NCBI RefSeq assembly: GCF_000300975.2
Contig: NZ_AEEC02000038.1
Coordinates: 1-51,867 of the forward strand
DNA length: 51,867 nt
Reading direction: 5' to 3'
Source: Herbaspirillum frisingense GSF30
Lineage (GTDB): Bacteria; Pseudomonadota; Gammaproteobacteria; Burkholderiales; Burkholderiaceae_D
Of the stretch, positions 16,754-26,653 are shown one piece after another (the first letter of the stretch is position 1; each line of letters opens with the position of its first letter). Position numbers and translations under genes: made by a program. The notes beneath the pieces were generated by a model. It saw only the letters and a list, made by a program, of their open reading frames with translations. It ran no database searches and was not told the origin of the DNA.

Positions 16754-17758
16754 ATGAAGATCACCATTCTGGGCGCCGGCGCATGGGGAACCGCACTGGC
16801 CATCCCGCTGGCGCGCAAGCATCAGGTCGTGCTGTGGGGCCGCAATGCCGAGGCCATGCAGGAAGCCGACCAGCAGCGCGAAAACCGCCTCTACCTGCCC
16901 GGATTTGCACTGCCGCCGGAGCTGCAGGTCGGTTCCGATTTCGACGCCGCCGTACAGCATGTCTGCGCCGACCCGGCCGAGTCGCTGCTGATCGCCGCTT
17001 CGTCGGTCTCCGGTCTGCGTGAACTGGCGGGCCATCTGCGCCATCACCCGATTCCCAACCTGGTCTGGCTGTGCAAGGGGCTGGAAGAAGGTACGCGCCT
17101 GTTGCCGCATCAGGTCGTGCAGGAGGTCCTGGGCAGCGACCTGCCGGCCGGCGTGCTGTCGGGGCCGTCCTTTGCGCAGGAAGTGGCGCGCGGCCTGCCT
17201 TGCGCGCTGACCATCGCCGGTGCCGACGCTGCCCTGTGCGAGCGCGTGGTCAAGGCCGTACATGGCAACAATATCCGCATCTATTCCAGCGATGACCTGG
17301 TGGGGGTGGAGATTGGCGGCGCGGTCAAGAACATCCTGGCCATCGCCACTGGCGTGGCCGATGGCCTGCAACTGGGATTGAATGCCCGCGCTGCGCTGAT
17401 CACCCGCGGTCTGGCAGAAATCACCCGGCTGGGGGTGGCGCTGGGCGGGCGTCCCGAGACCTTCATGGGACTCTCGGGCGTGGGTGACCTGATCCTGACC
17501 TGCACCGGCGACCTCTCCCGCAACCGTCGCGTGGGGCTGGGGCTGGCGCAGAACAAGAAGCTGGAAGATATCGTGACCGAGCTGGGTCACGTTGCCGAAG
17601 GCGTGCGCTGTGCACAGGCGGTGCGCGCACTGGCACGCGAAAAAGGCATCGATATGCCGATCACCGATGCGGTGGCGGCGGCCCTGTTCGATGGCGTTTC
17701 GGTGCAGGAAATGGTTGCCCGGCTACTGGCACGGGACCCGCGCGAGGAAAATCTCTAG
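16754..17758 (+). CDS. gpsA: Glycerol-3-phosphate dehydrogenase [NAD(P)+]
   Basis: 334 residues. The N-terminal nucleotide-binding motif [10 protein letters not shown] covers residues 7-16. The substrate domain carries [43 protein letters not shown] (with the catalytic Lys) and [14 protein letters not shown]. It reduces dihydroxyacetone phosphate to sn-glycerol 3-phosphate for phospholipid synthesis. It closes the rhodanese-grxC-secB-SH3-gpsA cluster and is followed by a rho-independent terminator. Confidence 0.97.
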   Translation: MKITILGAGAWGTALAIPLARKHQVVLWGRNAEAMQEADQQRENRLYLPGFALPPELQVGSDFDAAVQHVCADPAESLLIAASSVSGLRELAGHLRHHPIPNLVWLCKGLEEGTRLLPHQVVQEVLGSDLPAGVLSGPSFAQEVARGLPCALTIAGADAALCERVVKAVHGNNIRIYSSDDLVGVEIGGAVKNILAIATGVADGLQLGLNARAALITRGLAEITRLGVALGGRPETFMGLSGVGDLILTCTGDLSRNRRVGLGLAQNKKLEDIVTELGHVAEGVRCAQAVRALAREKGIDMPITDAVAAALFDGVSVQEMVARLLARDPREENL

Positions 17759-17842
17759 GCCTGGACCTCCAGGCTTGGCCCCCGGGGCTGCGTGACGAAA
17801 ATTCAGAAAACCTCACGCCAGCAGCCCATGCTGGAGAAAATG

Positions 17843-17875
17843 ACAGCCGGAGCGGACCTGCCTCCGGCTGTTTTT
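17843..17875 (+). terminator. Rho-independent terminator after gpsA
   Basis: A 10-bp perfect stem (ACAGCCGGAG 17843-17852 with CTCCGGCTGT 17862-17871) is followed by a T run (17871-17875), 85 bp after the gpsA stop. The convergent small gene ends at 17889. Confidence 0.88.
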
Positions 17876-17888
17876 CATTGAGCAGGCA

Positions 17889-18143
17889 TCAACGCGCGAT
17901 GATGTCGCTTTCCATCTTGGGACGTTTGAAGCGCTGGGGCGAACCGCCCTCCAGCGCGTCATCCATCTGCTTGGAGATCTTGTCGTAACGCGCGTTGCAA
18001 TCATCGTCCTGATGTACCGCCTCGGCACCCTTGAGGCGCTTGGCCAGGCGGGAAGTACGCGCTTCCCCGCCCATGACGTATTGTTGGGCGGCGCGGCCGG
18101 CGTGATTATTGTTCGTGGTCTTGTTGCGTTGTATGGCTTGCAT
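17889..18143 (-). CDS. Small hypothetical protein
   Basis: 84 residues, starting MQAIQRNKTTNNNHAGRAAQ. It is strongly polar, rich in Arg, Lys, Asp and Gln, with no signal peptide, membrane segment or recognised motif. A good ribosome-binding site (AAGAGGAAA) precedes the ATG at 18143, which is the main support. The middle (RTSRLAKRLKGAEAV) would form a basic amphipathic helix, followed by an acidic segment and a basic tail. A 9-bp inverted repeat lies 32-63 bp upstream. It stands alone between the gpsA terminator and a 438-bp gap, so context gives no clue. It could be a lineage-specific small protein. Confidence 0.55.
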   Translation of the reverse strand: MQAIQRNKTTNNNHAGRAAQQYVMGGEARTSRLAKRLKGAEAVHQDDDCNARYDKISKQMDDALEGGSPQRFKRPKMESDIIAR

Positions 18144-18174
18144 CGTATTTCCTCTTACGTCGCTGACGCTCAAC

Positions 18175-18206
18175 GTTCTCCCGTCCTGAGTTTTTTTCGG
18201 GAGAAC
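18175..18206 (-). promoter_or_regulatory. Inverted repeat in the leader of the small hypothetical gene
   Basis: Nine bases GTTCTCCCG pair perfectly with CGGGAGAAC, with a 14-base interval holding seven consecutive T on the plus strand (A on the minus). It lies 32 bp upstream of the ATG at 18143 and could be an operator or a leader hairpin. Confidence 0.4.
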
Positions 18207-18425
18207 ACGCAGCGCCCCGGAAGATGTTGCTTGCTGCCTGATTCCGGGAAACTGCTCCAGATACACAAAGCGCTACGTTTCTTGACAGCGCTTTAGCTAT
18301 GTAACGCCCGAGCAGCGATTTGGAATACGTGAAAAGTCAGTATTTTGTCAGCCAAATCGAAATTACTTCACGACAATCTTTTTATGCGGCCCCGCAAAAA
18401 AGGCGCAAACCCGCAGCCATCAAGG

Positions 18426-18441
18426 CTGACAGCGCTGTCAG
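18426..18441. repeat. 16-bp perfect palindrome CTGACAGCGCTGTCAG
   Basis: A continuous, loop-free palindrome in an otherwise AT-rich intergenic region. Loop-free dyads of this length are typical binding sites for dimeric repressors. No adjacent gene starts within 250 bp, so its role is unclear. Confidence 0.4.
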
Positions 18442-18581
18442 AATGGACGGGATTGTGCAGGTTTTCTGACCAAAGACTGATCAAAAATTTTGTTGCGAAA
18501 CGTATCTTTATTTCAGTTCAGACGACGAAAAAGCGACAGAAAATTACCTGCCGGCATTTTTATCGGGGGATGCGACAGGGG

Positions 18582-19172
18582 TCAGGTATGCACCGGTACC
18601 GGCCGTCCCAGGTCGCTTGGGACCAGTGAAAAGACGGTGGCATCGCGTGGCTCGCCATGAAATACCAGGCGATTGCGGGCCAGGCATTCCAGCGTCGCCC
18701 CGGTTTTCTCCGCGACCCGCTGGCTGCGCAGATTGCCGGCCTGGGCCACGATCTCCAGGCGGGTGAGGCCGGTCTTGGCAAAGGCGAAGGCGGCCGCGGC
18801 CCGGGCCGCCACGGCGGCGATGCCGCGGCCGGTATAGCCTTCACGGATCCAATAGCCCAGGTTGGCCATCTGGTTCAGCTGGCTGACCTGATTGACGGCA
18901 ACCGACCCGATCACCAGGTCGTTGGTGCGATCGATGATGTTGAAGTCATAGGCAGCATGGACCTGCCATTGCTCGATGGCGCGCTGCAGGAACAGCTTGG
19001 CGTCGACCAGGCTGTAATCCGGGGTGCACCAGGCCTCCCACTGGCTGATCGCCTGCATCGATTGGCGCACGGCGTCGAACAATGCCGGCGCTTCGCGCAA
19101 ACCCAGGGGGCGCACTTCGATGGCCCGGTCGCAATAGATGATCTGCCGTTCGCGGTCGATGGGGTGGAGCAT
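18582..19172 (-). CDS. GNAT family N-acetyltransferase (RimJ/RimL-like)
   Basis: 196 residues of the Acetyltransf_3 (RimJ/RimL) type. It opens with a short strand (EVRPLGLREAPALFDAVRQS). The acetyl-CoA loop region REGYTGRGIAAVAARAAAAFAF (about 118-139) carries the R/Q-x-x-G-x-G/A pattern, then LEIVAQAGNLRSQRVAEKTGATLE with the conserved Asn/Glu. It probably acetylates a ribosomal protein N terminus or a small molecule; the substrate is unknown. ATG 19172 follows GGAAAG; a TTG three codons earlier is less likely. Confidence 0.85.
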   Translation of the reverse strand: MLHPIDRERQIIYCDRAIEVRPLGLREAPALFDAVRQSMQAISQWEAWCTPDYSLVDAKLFLQRAIEQWQVHAAYDFNIIDRTNDLVIGSVAVNQVSQLNQMANLGYWIREGYTGRGIAAVAARAAAAFAFAKTGLTRLEIVAQAGNLRSQRVAEKTGATLECLARNRLVFHGEPRDATVFSLVPSDLGRPVPVHT

Positions 19173-19246
19173 GCTTTCCAAGGTTACCCAGGGTGAAAAG
19201 TGTGAGTGATCTTACCGAAGCCGGCCATTGCTTGGAAAGCCTGCGC

Positions 19247-19894
19247 TTAGGCAAGCTGCGCATGCAGTTGTCCGAGGTGGGTGATGACGGCCACGCCGGT
19301 GGGGAGCTCCGGGTGCGGCGCATGCTCCTGCAGGGCGATCACCTTCATGCCGGCCGCCAGACCCGCCTGCACGCCCGGCAGGCTGTCCTCCACCACCGCG
19401 CAGCGCTGCGGCGGCACGCCCAGGCGTTCGGCGGCAAACAGGAAGAGCGCGGGATCGGGTTTCCAGCGCTGCACATCGTAGGCGCTGAAGATACGCCCGG
19501 CGAAATGCGGCAGCAGGCCGGTGACGCGCAGGCACAGCTCAATCTTGTGATGCGGCGCGTTGGAGGCCAGGGCGAAGGGCAGGTGCAGCTTTTCCAGCAT
19601 CTCCACGGCACCGCTGATCGGCTGCAGGTGCTGCTCCAGCAGGCTGCCCATCAGCGCGCGCAATTCTTCTTCGAAATGGGCGGGCAGCGCCTGGCCGTGC
19701 AATTGTTCGATGTGGGAAATGCACCACTTCATGCTGACGCCGCGAAAGCGCGCCAGCGCTTCCTCAGCGCTCAGGCTCACGCCATAGTTGGCCACGTACT
19801 CGGACCAGGCCCGCGCCGCCACCACTTCGCTGTCGACCAGGGTGCCGTCGCAATCGAAGATGACCAGTTCGGGCGTCAGGGTGCTGTCGTTCAT
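19247..19894 (-). CDS. HAD-superfamily phosphatase (beta-phosphoglucomutase/phosphoglycolate phosphatase-like)
   Basis: 215 residues. HAD motif I is FDCDGTLVDS (nucleophile Asp14, acid Asp16), motif II is ALASNAPHHK, motif III Lys is in RWKPDPALF, and motif IV is VVEDSLPGVQAGLAAG. An alpha-helical cap occupies about residues 20-90. This is the YieH/Gph-type subfamily that hydrolyses small phosphates such as 6-phosphogluconate or phosphoglycolate. Its own substrate is not evident. A strong site, AAGGAGC, precedes the ATG. It lies 59 bp downstream of ccsB and could be read from that operon. Confidence 0.88.
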   Translation of the reverse strand: MNDSTLTPELVIFDCDGTLVDSEVVAARAWSEYVANYGVSLSAEEALARFRGVSMKWCISHIEQLHGQALPAHFEEELRALMGSLLEQHLQPISGAVEMLEKLHLPFALASNAPHHKIELCLRVTGLLPHFAGRIFSAYDVQRWKPDPALFLFAAERLGVPPQRCAVVEDSLPGVQAGLAAGMKVIALQEHAPHPELPTGVAVITHLGQLHAQLA

Positions 19895-19953
19895 GCTTGC
19901 TCCTTGTGGTTCAGGGGGGCGAGGCCGCCCTGATCAAGGAGCCGCCGACGCCG

Positions 19954-21108
19954 TCAAAGTTCGCCGTAGGAATGCAGACCCGAGAGGAACATATTGACTC
20001 CCAGGAAAGCGAAGGTCGTCACCAGCAGGCCGACCAGCGCCCACCAGGCGGCAGCACGGCCGCGCAGGCCCTTCATCAGGCGCATGTGCAGCCAGGCCGC
20101 GTAGTTGAGCCAGACGATGAGCGCCCAGGTTTCCTTCGGGTCCCACGACCAGTAGCCGCCCCAGGCTTCGGCCGCCCACAGCGCACCCAGGATGGTGGCG
20201 ATGGTGAAGAAGGCGAAACCGACGGCGATGGCCTTGTACATCACATCATCCAGCACCTCCAGCGGGGGCAGGCGATCGGCCAGGTAACCACGCTCGCGCA
20301 GCAGATAGGCCACGGCCACCATGGCGGCCAGGGCGAAGGTGCCATAACCGATGAAATTGGCCGGCACGTGGATCTTCATCCACCAGCTTTGCAGCGCCGG
20401 TACCAGGGGCTGGATCTCGGCCGCATCCCGCGAGACGGTATACCACATCAGGAAGCCCACCGCCGCCGTGATGACGGTCAGCACGAAGGCGCCCAACTGG
20501 CGGGTGGCGTAGCGTTCTTCGTAATACAGGTAGAACAGCGCCGTGATCAGGCAGAACAGGACGAAGACTTCATACAGGTTGGAAATGGGGATGTGGCCCA
20601 CGTCCGGTCCGATCAGGTAGGACTCGTACCAGCGCACCATCAGCCCGGTAAAGCCCAGCACCACGGCCGCCCAGCACAGGCGCGAGCCGATGGCGTTGCC
20701 GGTGCCGGCGGTGGTGGCCAGGCCGCCCCAGTAGAACAGGGTGGACAGGCAGAACAGCGCACTCATCCAGAGAATGGCGGACTGGCTGGAGAGCATGTAT
20801 TTCAGGAAGAACTTCTTGTCGGCCAGCTCCAGGGCGCCGCCGTACATGGCGATGGCACCCAGCGAGAGCACCGCGATCACCACCATCAGCAGGCGTACCG
20901 GTTTCCAGTGCCAGCCCAGCCAGGCGAAGGTGGGCGCGGCCAGCAGCAGCACCGCCTTCTCGTAGTAATCCATGTAGGCGCCGAAGCGCCCGAAGGCGTA
21001 CAGCGCGCCGGCCACCAGCAGGGCGGCGTAGAGCCAGTCGACGATGCCAAGGCGACGGAAGAAGCCCTGTTCTTCAGAATAGGCCTGGTTTGCTTGGGTC
21101 AGTTCCAT
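19954..21108 (-). CDS. ccsB: Cytochrome c biogenesis protein CcsB/ResC (CcsA family)
   Basis: 384 residues with about eight transmembrane segments. It contains the tryptophan-rich haem-handling WWD signature AEAWGGYWSWDPKETWAL (about 320-337) and conserved His residues in external loops (HIPISNLYE, KIHVPANFIGYG). It is the haem-transporting half of the System II cytochrome c synthetase. The partner resB lies directly upstream, with 96 bp between. The start at 21108 is supported by GGAGAA and the expected N terminus; an upstream extension to 21189 is unlikely. Confidence 0.93.
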   Translation of the reverse strand: MELTQANQAYSEEQGFFRRLGIVDWLYAALLVAGALYAFGRFGAYMDYYEKAVLLLAAPTFAWLGWHWKPVRLLMVVIAVLSLGAIAMYGGALELADKKFFLKYMLSSQSAILWMSALFCLSTLFYWGGLATTAGTGNAIGSRLCWAAVVLGFTGLMVRWYESYLIGPDVGHIPISNLYEVFVLFCLITALFYLYYEERYATRQLGAFVLTVITAAVGFLMWYTVSRDAAEIQPLVPALQSWWMKIHVPANFIGYGTFALAAMVAVAYLLRERGYLADRLPPLEVLDDVMYKAIAVGFAFFTIATILGALWAAEAWGGYWSWDPKETWALIVWLNYAAWLHMRLMKGLRGRAAAWWALVGLLVTTFAFLGVNMFLSGLHSYGEL

Positions 21109-21204
21109 TGTGTTCTCCACTGCTGCTGTCCCGGGCGGTGCCAGCCAAAGCGGCTGGCGCGCTGATCTGCCCCGGATGATAACCGCCATACGTCGGCGGC
21201 ATGT

Positions 21205-23376
21205 TCAATCTTTACCGGTCCCGCTTGCGGCCGGCGATGCCGCCCCCGAGAGGCGGCCCTTCATCTGCTCGAATTCCTTGTCGAAGTCCAGCGTACGGCG
21301 CTGGGTGCTCATGGCCATCAGCGCCTGGCTGCCCTGGCCATCGGCGGCCGGCTTGATCCAGATCCACAGACGGCGCTCGCGGATGTACAGCATCGCGAAC
21401 ACGCCCAGCACCAGGAACAGACAGCCCAGGTAGACCACCTTCTTGCCCGGCGAACGCGTCACCTGCAGCACCGATGCCTTGATCTCCTGGAAGCCCGATA
21501 GTTGCAGGAACACCGGGGCCGGATAGAAGGCGGCATCAGCCAGCGCATTGATGGAAAGCTGCAGGAAGCGACCATGCTTCTCGTCGCTGCTCACCGCCGC
21601 CAGGCCATCCTTGGCGCGGGCCGCCTGCCAGAGCTCCCACATGCTGCCGTTGAGGATCTTCATGAAGATATCGGCGGCCTTTTCCTGTTCGGCCGACGGC
21701 AGTTGCTCCAGGAAGCGGGTCACGGCGATATAGCCGGACACCTTGCCGTCACCGGCGAAGATGGACAGGCCGCGCAGCGCCGACTGCTGCAGCTGCTCGC
21801 GCAGCACCGGCGAGGCGTCGCGCCCGCTGCTGATGGCCTGCTGGGCATAGCGGCGAGCCGCTTCCTCGCGCAGCGCCGGATTGGCCAGAGCGGCGCGCAG
21901 GCGCATCCACTCGGCCACGCTGTCATTGTCGTCGGCCGGGATGCGCAGGTAGCGGAAAGGCTGGTCGGGCTGCTCGCGCATGCCGGCCAGGAAGACGTCG
22001 GCGCCGTCGATGGGCAGCGACTGCATGTAGTTGAAATACTCGCGGGCCTGGCCGGTCTTGTCGCGCAACTTGTATTGCACACTCGGGCCGACGTTCTTGA
22101 AGTCCTTGCTGTTGGCATTCTTGGCACTGGAGCCCAGGTGCTTGTCCAGGCCCTCGATGAAGCCGCGATTGACGTTCTTGCCGACGTTGACCGCGCGTGC
22201 ATCACCCGAGGTGGAGCCGGCAGTGGAGCCCGAGGCCGCAGCCTGCATGTTTTCCACATTGAAGGGACGGAAGCCGCTCCATTCGATGGTGTAGTCGCCC
22301 AGCGCGGTGGGCAGCGCAGTGGTGCCGTTGACCTCACCGGCCAATTCGAAACGACCGTTGGCACCGCCCCGCATCGGATAGCCGACCAGCTTGAGCTTGC
22401 TGCCGCCGTCCTCGAAGCTGGACTGGTAGATCGCCACGCCCTTGTAGATCAGCGGCTCGTTGACCTTGATGGTGGCGGCGGTATCGCGGCCGGTCTCATG
22501 GTCGCGCACCACCACTTCGCTGGCGAACAGCTTGGGCATGCCGGTGGAGTAGAAATCGATGATGAAGCGCTTGAGCGTGATGGTGAAGGGCAGGTCCTGG
22601 ATCATCACGCCATCCTTTTGCGGGATGATGGCCGTGCTGCTGCTGGAGCCTTCCGGGATCAGCGTATTGCCGCGGAAGGTCGGGTTGTTCAGGCCCAGGC
22701 GATAGCGTTCAGGAATCTCGGAAATGATGCCGTTGCCGGCGAAGGCCTGCTTGCCATAGAACCACTGCTGGAAGCGGATCGGCAGGTCCGAGTCGAGCAA
22801 GCCACCCAGGCAGATGATGACGATGGCCGCGTGCGCGAAGATATAGCCCCATTTGTTGGCCGCGCCCTGCTTGGCCGCCAGCAGCATTGCGCCATCCCGG
22901 TCGGCCAGCTTGGTCTTGTAGCCCTTGGACGCCACCTGCCGCACCAGTCGGGCTGCGGCCTCGGCCGGCGCCTCGCCGCTCTGCCACTCGTGCTTGTGAT
23001 GGAAATTGCGCAGCGACTGCTCGCGCACGTTGTCGCGCCAGCTTTTGGCGTCGCGCAGCATCTTGGGACCGTTGCGGGCGATGCACAGCGAGGTCGACAG
23101 CACCAGGAAACCCATGATCAGCAGGAACCACCAGGCCGAATAGACCGCGTACAGACCCACCTTGGCGAAGATCTCGAACCAGAACGGGCCGAACTGGTTG
23201 ACGTAGTTGGGCATCGGCTCGTTCTGCTTCATCACCGTACCGATCACCGAGGCGATGGCGATCAGCGTCAACAGGCTGATGGCAAAGCGCATCGATGAGA
23301 TCAGTTCGACCGCCTCTCCCAACCAGCGCTGGCGGGTCCTGATCTGGATTCCTTGGGTACTGCTGCCCGTCGTCAT
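21205..23376 (-). CDS. resB: Cytochrome c biogenesis protein ResB (Ccs1)
   Basis: 723 residues, normal for betaproteobacterial ResB. Three N-terminal transmembrane segments (about 29-50, 78-98, 175-195) flank short loops. A large periplasmic domain (about 205-630) has FTITLKRFIIDFYSTGMPKLF-like wording, and a fourth transmembrane segment (about 652-672) is followed by a cytoplasmic tail. ResB holds apocytochrome c and, with CcsB, ligates haem to CxxCH. It heads the resB-ccsB unit, and a cytochrome c4 gene, an obvious client, lies just upstream on the same strand. Confidence 0.93.
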   Translation of the reverse strand: MTTGSSTQGIQIRTRQRWLGEAVELISSMRFAISLLTLIAIASVIGTVMKQNEPMPNYVNQFGPFWFEIFAKVGLYAVYSAWWFLLIMGFLVLSTSLCIARNGPKMLRDAKSWRDNVREQSLRNFHHKHEWQSGEAPAEAAARLVRQVASKGYKTKLADRDGAMLLAAKQGAANKWGYIFAHAAIVIICLGGLLDSDLPIRFQQWFYGKQAFAGNGIISEIPERYRLGLNNPTFRGNTLIPEGSSSSTAIIPQKDGVMIQDLPFTITLKRFIIDFYSTGMPKLFASEVVVRDHETGRDTAATIKVNEPLIYKGVAIYQSSFEDGGSKLKLVGYPMRGGANGRFELAGEVNGTTALPTALGDYTIEWSGFRPFNVENMQAAASGSTAGSTSGDARAVNVGKNVNRGFIEGLDKHLGSSAKNANSKDFKNVGPSVQYKLRDKTGQAREYFNYMQSLPIDGADVFLAGMREQPDQPFRYLRIPADDNDSVAEWMRLRAALANPALREEAARRYAQQAISSGRDASPVLREQLQQSALRGLSIFAGDGKVSGYIAVTRFLEQLPSAEQEKAADIFMKILNGSMWELWQAARAKDGLAAVSSDEKHGRFLQLSINALADAAFYPAPVFLQLSGFQEIKASVLQVTRSPGKKVVYLGCLFLVLGVFAMLYIRERRLWIWIKPAADGQGSQALMAMSTQRRTLDFDKEFEQMKGRLSGAASPAASGTGKD

Positions 23377-23719
23377 ATTCCTGCCTTACCGGACCGGGCC
23401 TGCCGGTTCCGCTTACCTGGGGGGCACCTTGCCGGTCGGCAAAGCGATGCGAACCCGGATTTTACCGCTCCGGGAGAAAGTCCGTGATATGCCATCGGCA
23501 ATAGGCGCCAACGCCATCCGGGTATGTCGGCGCGCTGGGCCGCAGCCGGACCAGCGCGACGGGCGATATCTTCGGCCAGGCGGGCCCGGAATGCCACGAC
23601 CTGCATCAAGGCAGGTGAAGGCAGATGGAGGCAAAGGGAGGGCCAATGAAGCCGATGAAAAAAGGCGGCACGGGGCCGCCTTTGATATTGCCATCCCTAT
23701 GCGCAATCCCGCAGATGGC
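23377..23719. other. Intergenic region between cytochrome c4 and resB
   Basis: 343 bp. It holds the terminator of the cytochrome c4 gene (described separately). The rest should contain a promoter for resB, but I cannot pick one out. Short open frames on either strand have no start-site or family support. Confidence 0.45.
23658..23683 (-). terminator. Rho-independent terminator after cytochrome c4
   Basis: On the minus strand, a GGCGGC/GCCGCC stem (23675-23680 with 23664-23669), extended by AAA/TTT pairs, is followed by six U (23663-23658). It lies about 37 bp after the stop codon. Confidence 0.82.
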
Positions 23720-24382
23720 TTATTTCAGACCGGCGATGTAATCGGCCACTGCCTTGATTTCCTTGTCCGACAGGCGTTCGGCAATGCTGGTCATCTGCAC
23801 GCTGTTGGTACGCGCGCCGCCGCGGAAGTTGGTCAACTGGGCCACCGTGTAATCCTGGTGCTGGCCGGCCAGGCGCGGATACTGGGCCGGGATGCCGGCA
23901 CCATTGGGGCTGTGGCAGCCGGCACAGGCCGGCACGTTCTTGGCGGCGATGCCACCGCGCCAGATGTGCTTGCCCAGGTCGATGGTGTCCTTGTTCTTGG
24001 CCGCGCCGGGCTTGGGTGCCTGGGTAGCCAGATAAGCCGCGACGTTGTGGATGTCCTCGTCCGACAAGGCCTTGGCCATCGGCGACATCACCGGGTTGTT
24101 GCGATCCGGGGTACGGAAGTTCAGCAACTGCTTGGCAATGTAGGCCTCATGCTGGCCGGACAGTTTGGGATTCTGGGTGATGGTCGAATTGCCCGCCGCG
24201 CCGTGGCAGGACACGCAGGCCACGATGTTGCGCGCATTGTCGCCATTGGTGTAGAGCGCTTCGCCCTTGGCCGGATCGGCCTTGATCGGGGTCTTCTTGT
24301 CGTCAGCCGCGTGGGCTGCGCTGGCCACTGCCAGGATGGCAGCAAAAACGGAGTACAACAGTGGGGAAAAGGCACGGTTCAT
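23720..24382 (-). CDS. Dihaem cytochrome c4
   Basis: 220 residues with a signal peptide (about 1-25, ASAAHA). Two homologous cytochrome c domains follow, each with one haem motif: CVSCH at 56-60 and CAGCH at 153-157. Distal Met ligands are likely in MSPMAKALSDEDI (domain 1) and the corresponding MTSIAERLSDKEI (domain 2). Cytochrome c4 is a periplasmic electron carrier to terminal oxidases. It lies next to the resB-ccsB maturation genes that would load its haems, and is divergent from engB. Confidence 0.93.
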   Translation of the reverse strand: MNRAFSPLLYSVFAAILAVASAAHAADDKKTPIKADPAKGEALYTNGDNARNIVACVSCHGAAGNSTITQNPKLSGQHEAYIAKQLLNFRTPDRNNPVMSPMAKALSDEDIHNVAAYLATQAPKPGAAKNKDTIDLGKHIWRGGIAAKNVPACAGCHSPNGAGIPAQYPRLAGQHQDYTVAQLTNFRGGARTNSVQMTSIAERLSDKEIKAVADYIAGLK

Positions 24383-24586
24383 TCGTCACCCTAATACTTA
24401 TTGTGGAATTGAGAGATTTTGCCCGTTCGGCGGCTAGCTGCCCCTAAACCAAATGCCCGTCGTTTGACCTGTCTCCAATGGCCGCCATATTTTTTACTTG
24501 CCCGGCGTCAACGAGGCGTTGGGTTTCGGGCCATTGTACAATAGCTTCTCCGCGTTTTTCCCTCCTCTTTCGGATTTCCCCCCACC

Positions 24587-25315
24587 ATGTCGCAACTTTG
24601 GCAAGCCCGTTTCTTCACCACCGTCAATCACCTGCGGGACCTGCCCAAGACCAGCGTACCGGAGATCGCCTTCGCCGGGCGTTCCAATGCCGGCAAGTCC
24701 AGTGCCATCAACGTGCTGTGCAACCAGAAGCGCCTGGCCTTCGCCTCCAAGACGCCGGGACGCACCCAGCACATCAACTATTTCTCCATCGGCGGCGCCC
24801 ACGTCGGGCAGCACCGCAACGACGAGGCGCGCCCGGATGACATCCGCGCCATGCTGGTGGACTTGCCAGGCTATGGCTATGCCGAGGTGTCCGGCTCGGC
24901 CAAGCACCACTGGCAAGCCCTGCTGGGCGACTACGTACGACAGCGCGAACAGCTGGCAGCGCTGGTGATGATCGTCGATTCGCGCCGTCCCTTCACCGAC
25001 CTGGATATCCAGATGATCGAGTGGTTCGCACCGACCGGCAAACCCATCCATTGCATTCTGAGCAAGGCCGACAAGCTCAACCGCAATGAGTCCACCAACG
25101 CCCTGCGCCAGGCCCAGACCTACCTGCAGAGCTATGTCGATGAAAACGGCCAGCCCTTCCCGTTCACGGTGCAACTGTTTTCCGCCCTCAAGCGGACCGG
25201 CCTGGAAGAGGCCAACGACAAGATCGTGGAACTGGCCGGCCTGAACCAGCCAGCGGCCTCGGCCGCGGTGGCCGACGACGACGTCGCCCAAGATCAGGAC
25301 ACACAGCAAGCCTGA
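24587..25315 (+). CDS. engB: Ribosome biogenesis GTP-binding protein YihA/YsxC (EngB)
   Basis: 242 residues. GTPase motifs in order: G1 GRSNAGKSS (31-39), G2 region with TPGRTQ (56-61), G3 DLPGYGYA (92-99), and G4 SKADKL, a Ser in place of the usual Thr/Asn that is common in this family. EngB is an essential GTPase needed for assembly of the large ribosomal subunit. The C-terminal 20 residues are Ala- and Asp-rich and probably disordered. It is divergent from the cytochrome c4 gene. Confidence 0.95.
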   Translation: MSQLWQARFFTTVNHLRDLPKTSVPEIAFAGRSNAGKSSAINVLCNQKRLAFASKTPGRTQHINYFSIGGAHVGQHRNDEARPDDIRAMLVDLPGYGYAEVSGSAKHHWQALLGDYVRQREQLAALVMIVDSRRPFTDLDIQMIEWFAPTGKPIHCILSKADKLNRNESTNALRQAQTYLQSYVDENGQPFPFTVQLFSALKRTGLEEANDKIVELAGLNQPAASAAVADDDVAQDQDTQQA

Positions 25316-25362
25316 TCGCCGACAAGGCGACATCCTTCGGACCGGAGTAAAACGTCATGACG

Positions 25363-25398
25363 AAAAAAAACCCCGGAGAACAGGGATATTCTCCGGGG
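25363..25398 (-). terminator. Strong terminator-like hairpin pointing leftward between engB and hemB
   Basis: A 10-bp perfect stem (CCCCGGAGAA 25371-25380 with TTCTCCGGGG 25389-25398) has eight A on its left (25363-25370). On the minus strand it is therefore a stem followed by eight U, a textbook terminator. Both neighbours run on the plus strand, and no T run follows on that strand, so its orientation does not fit either gene. Confidence 0.65.
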
Positions 25399-25557
25399 CG
25401 AACGCCTATCGCTAGCGCGATCGGCCCCGCTCAGGGAGGGAAGGGGAAGCGGGGGGCAAATGAATTACCCGCAGCAAAGATAAGCCATACCGAGGGAAAG
25501 TTGTTCGCCGCTCGAATCTAAGCAGGCAATTTTCCGAAGTTAGCGATATTTGCCTAG

Positions 25558-26628
<1,071 letters not shown>

Positions 26629-26653
26629 TCCTCGGCACCCGCCGGCTGCGCTG

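Larger units (their letters stand above)
18144..18581. other. 438-bp gap with lower GC and several palindromes
   Basis: No gene is supported. Three perfect inverted repeats are visible: GTTCTCCCG/CGGGAGAAC (18175-18183 with 18198-18206), AAAGCGCT/AGCGCTTT (18268-18275 with 18286-18293), and a 16-bp continuous palindrome at 18426-18441. GC drops noticeably between about 18300 and 18560. It must contain the promoter of the small gene at 17889-18143. The 3' end of the GNAT gene borders it at 18582. Confidence 0.45.

Noticed and set aside
18345..18629. 94-codon plus-strand frame in the AT-rich gap
   Set aside because: No ribosome-binding site, runs into the 3' end of the GNAT gene on the other strand, and no recognisable protein features.
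21502..23298. Open frame of 598 codons on the plus strand opposite resB
   Set aside because: Antisense to a clear ResB gene with family motifs; the composition is typical of a high-GC shadow frame.
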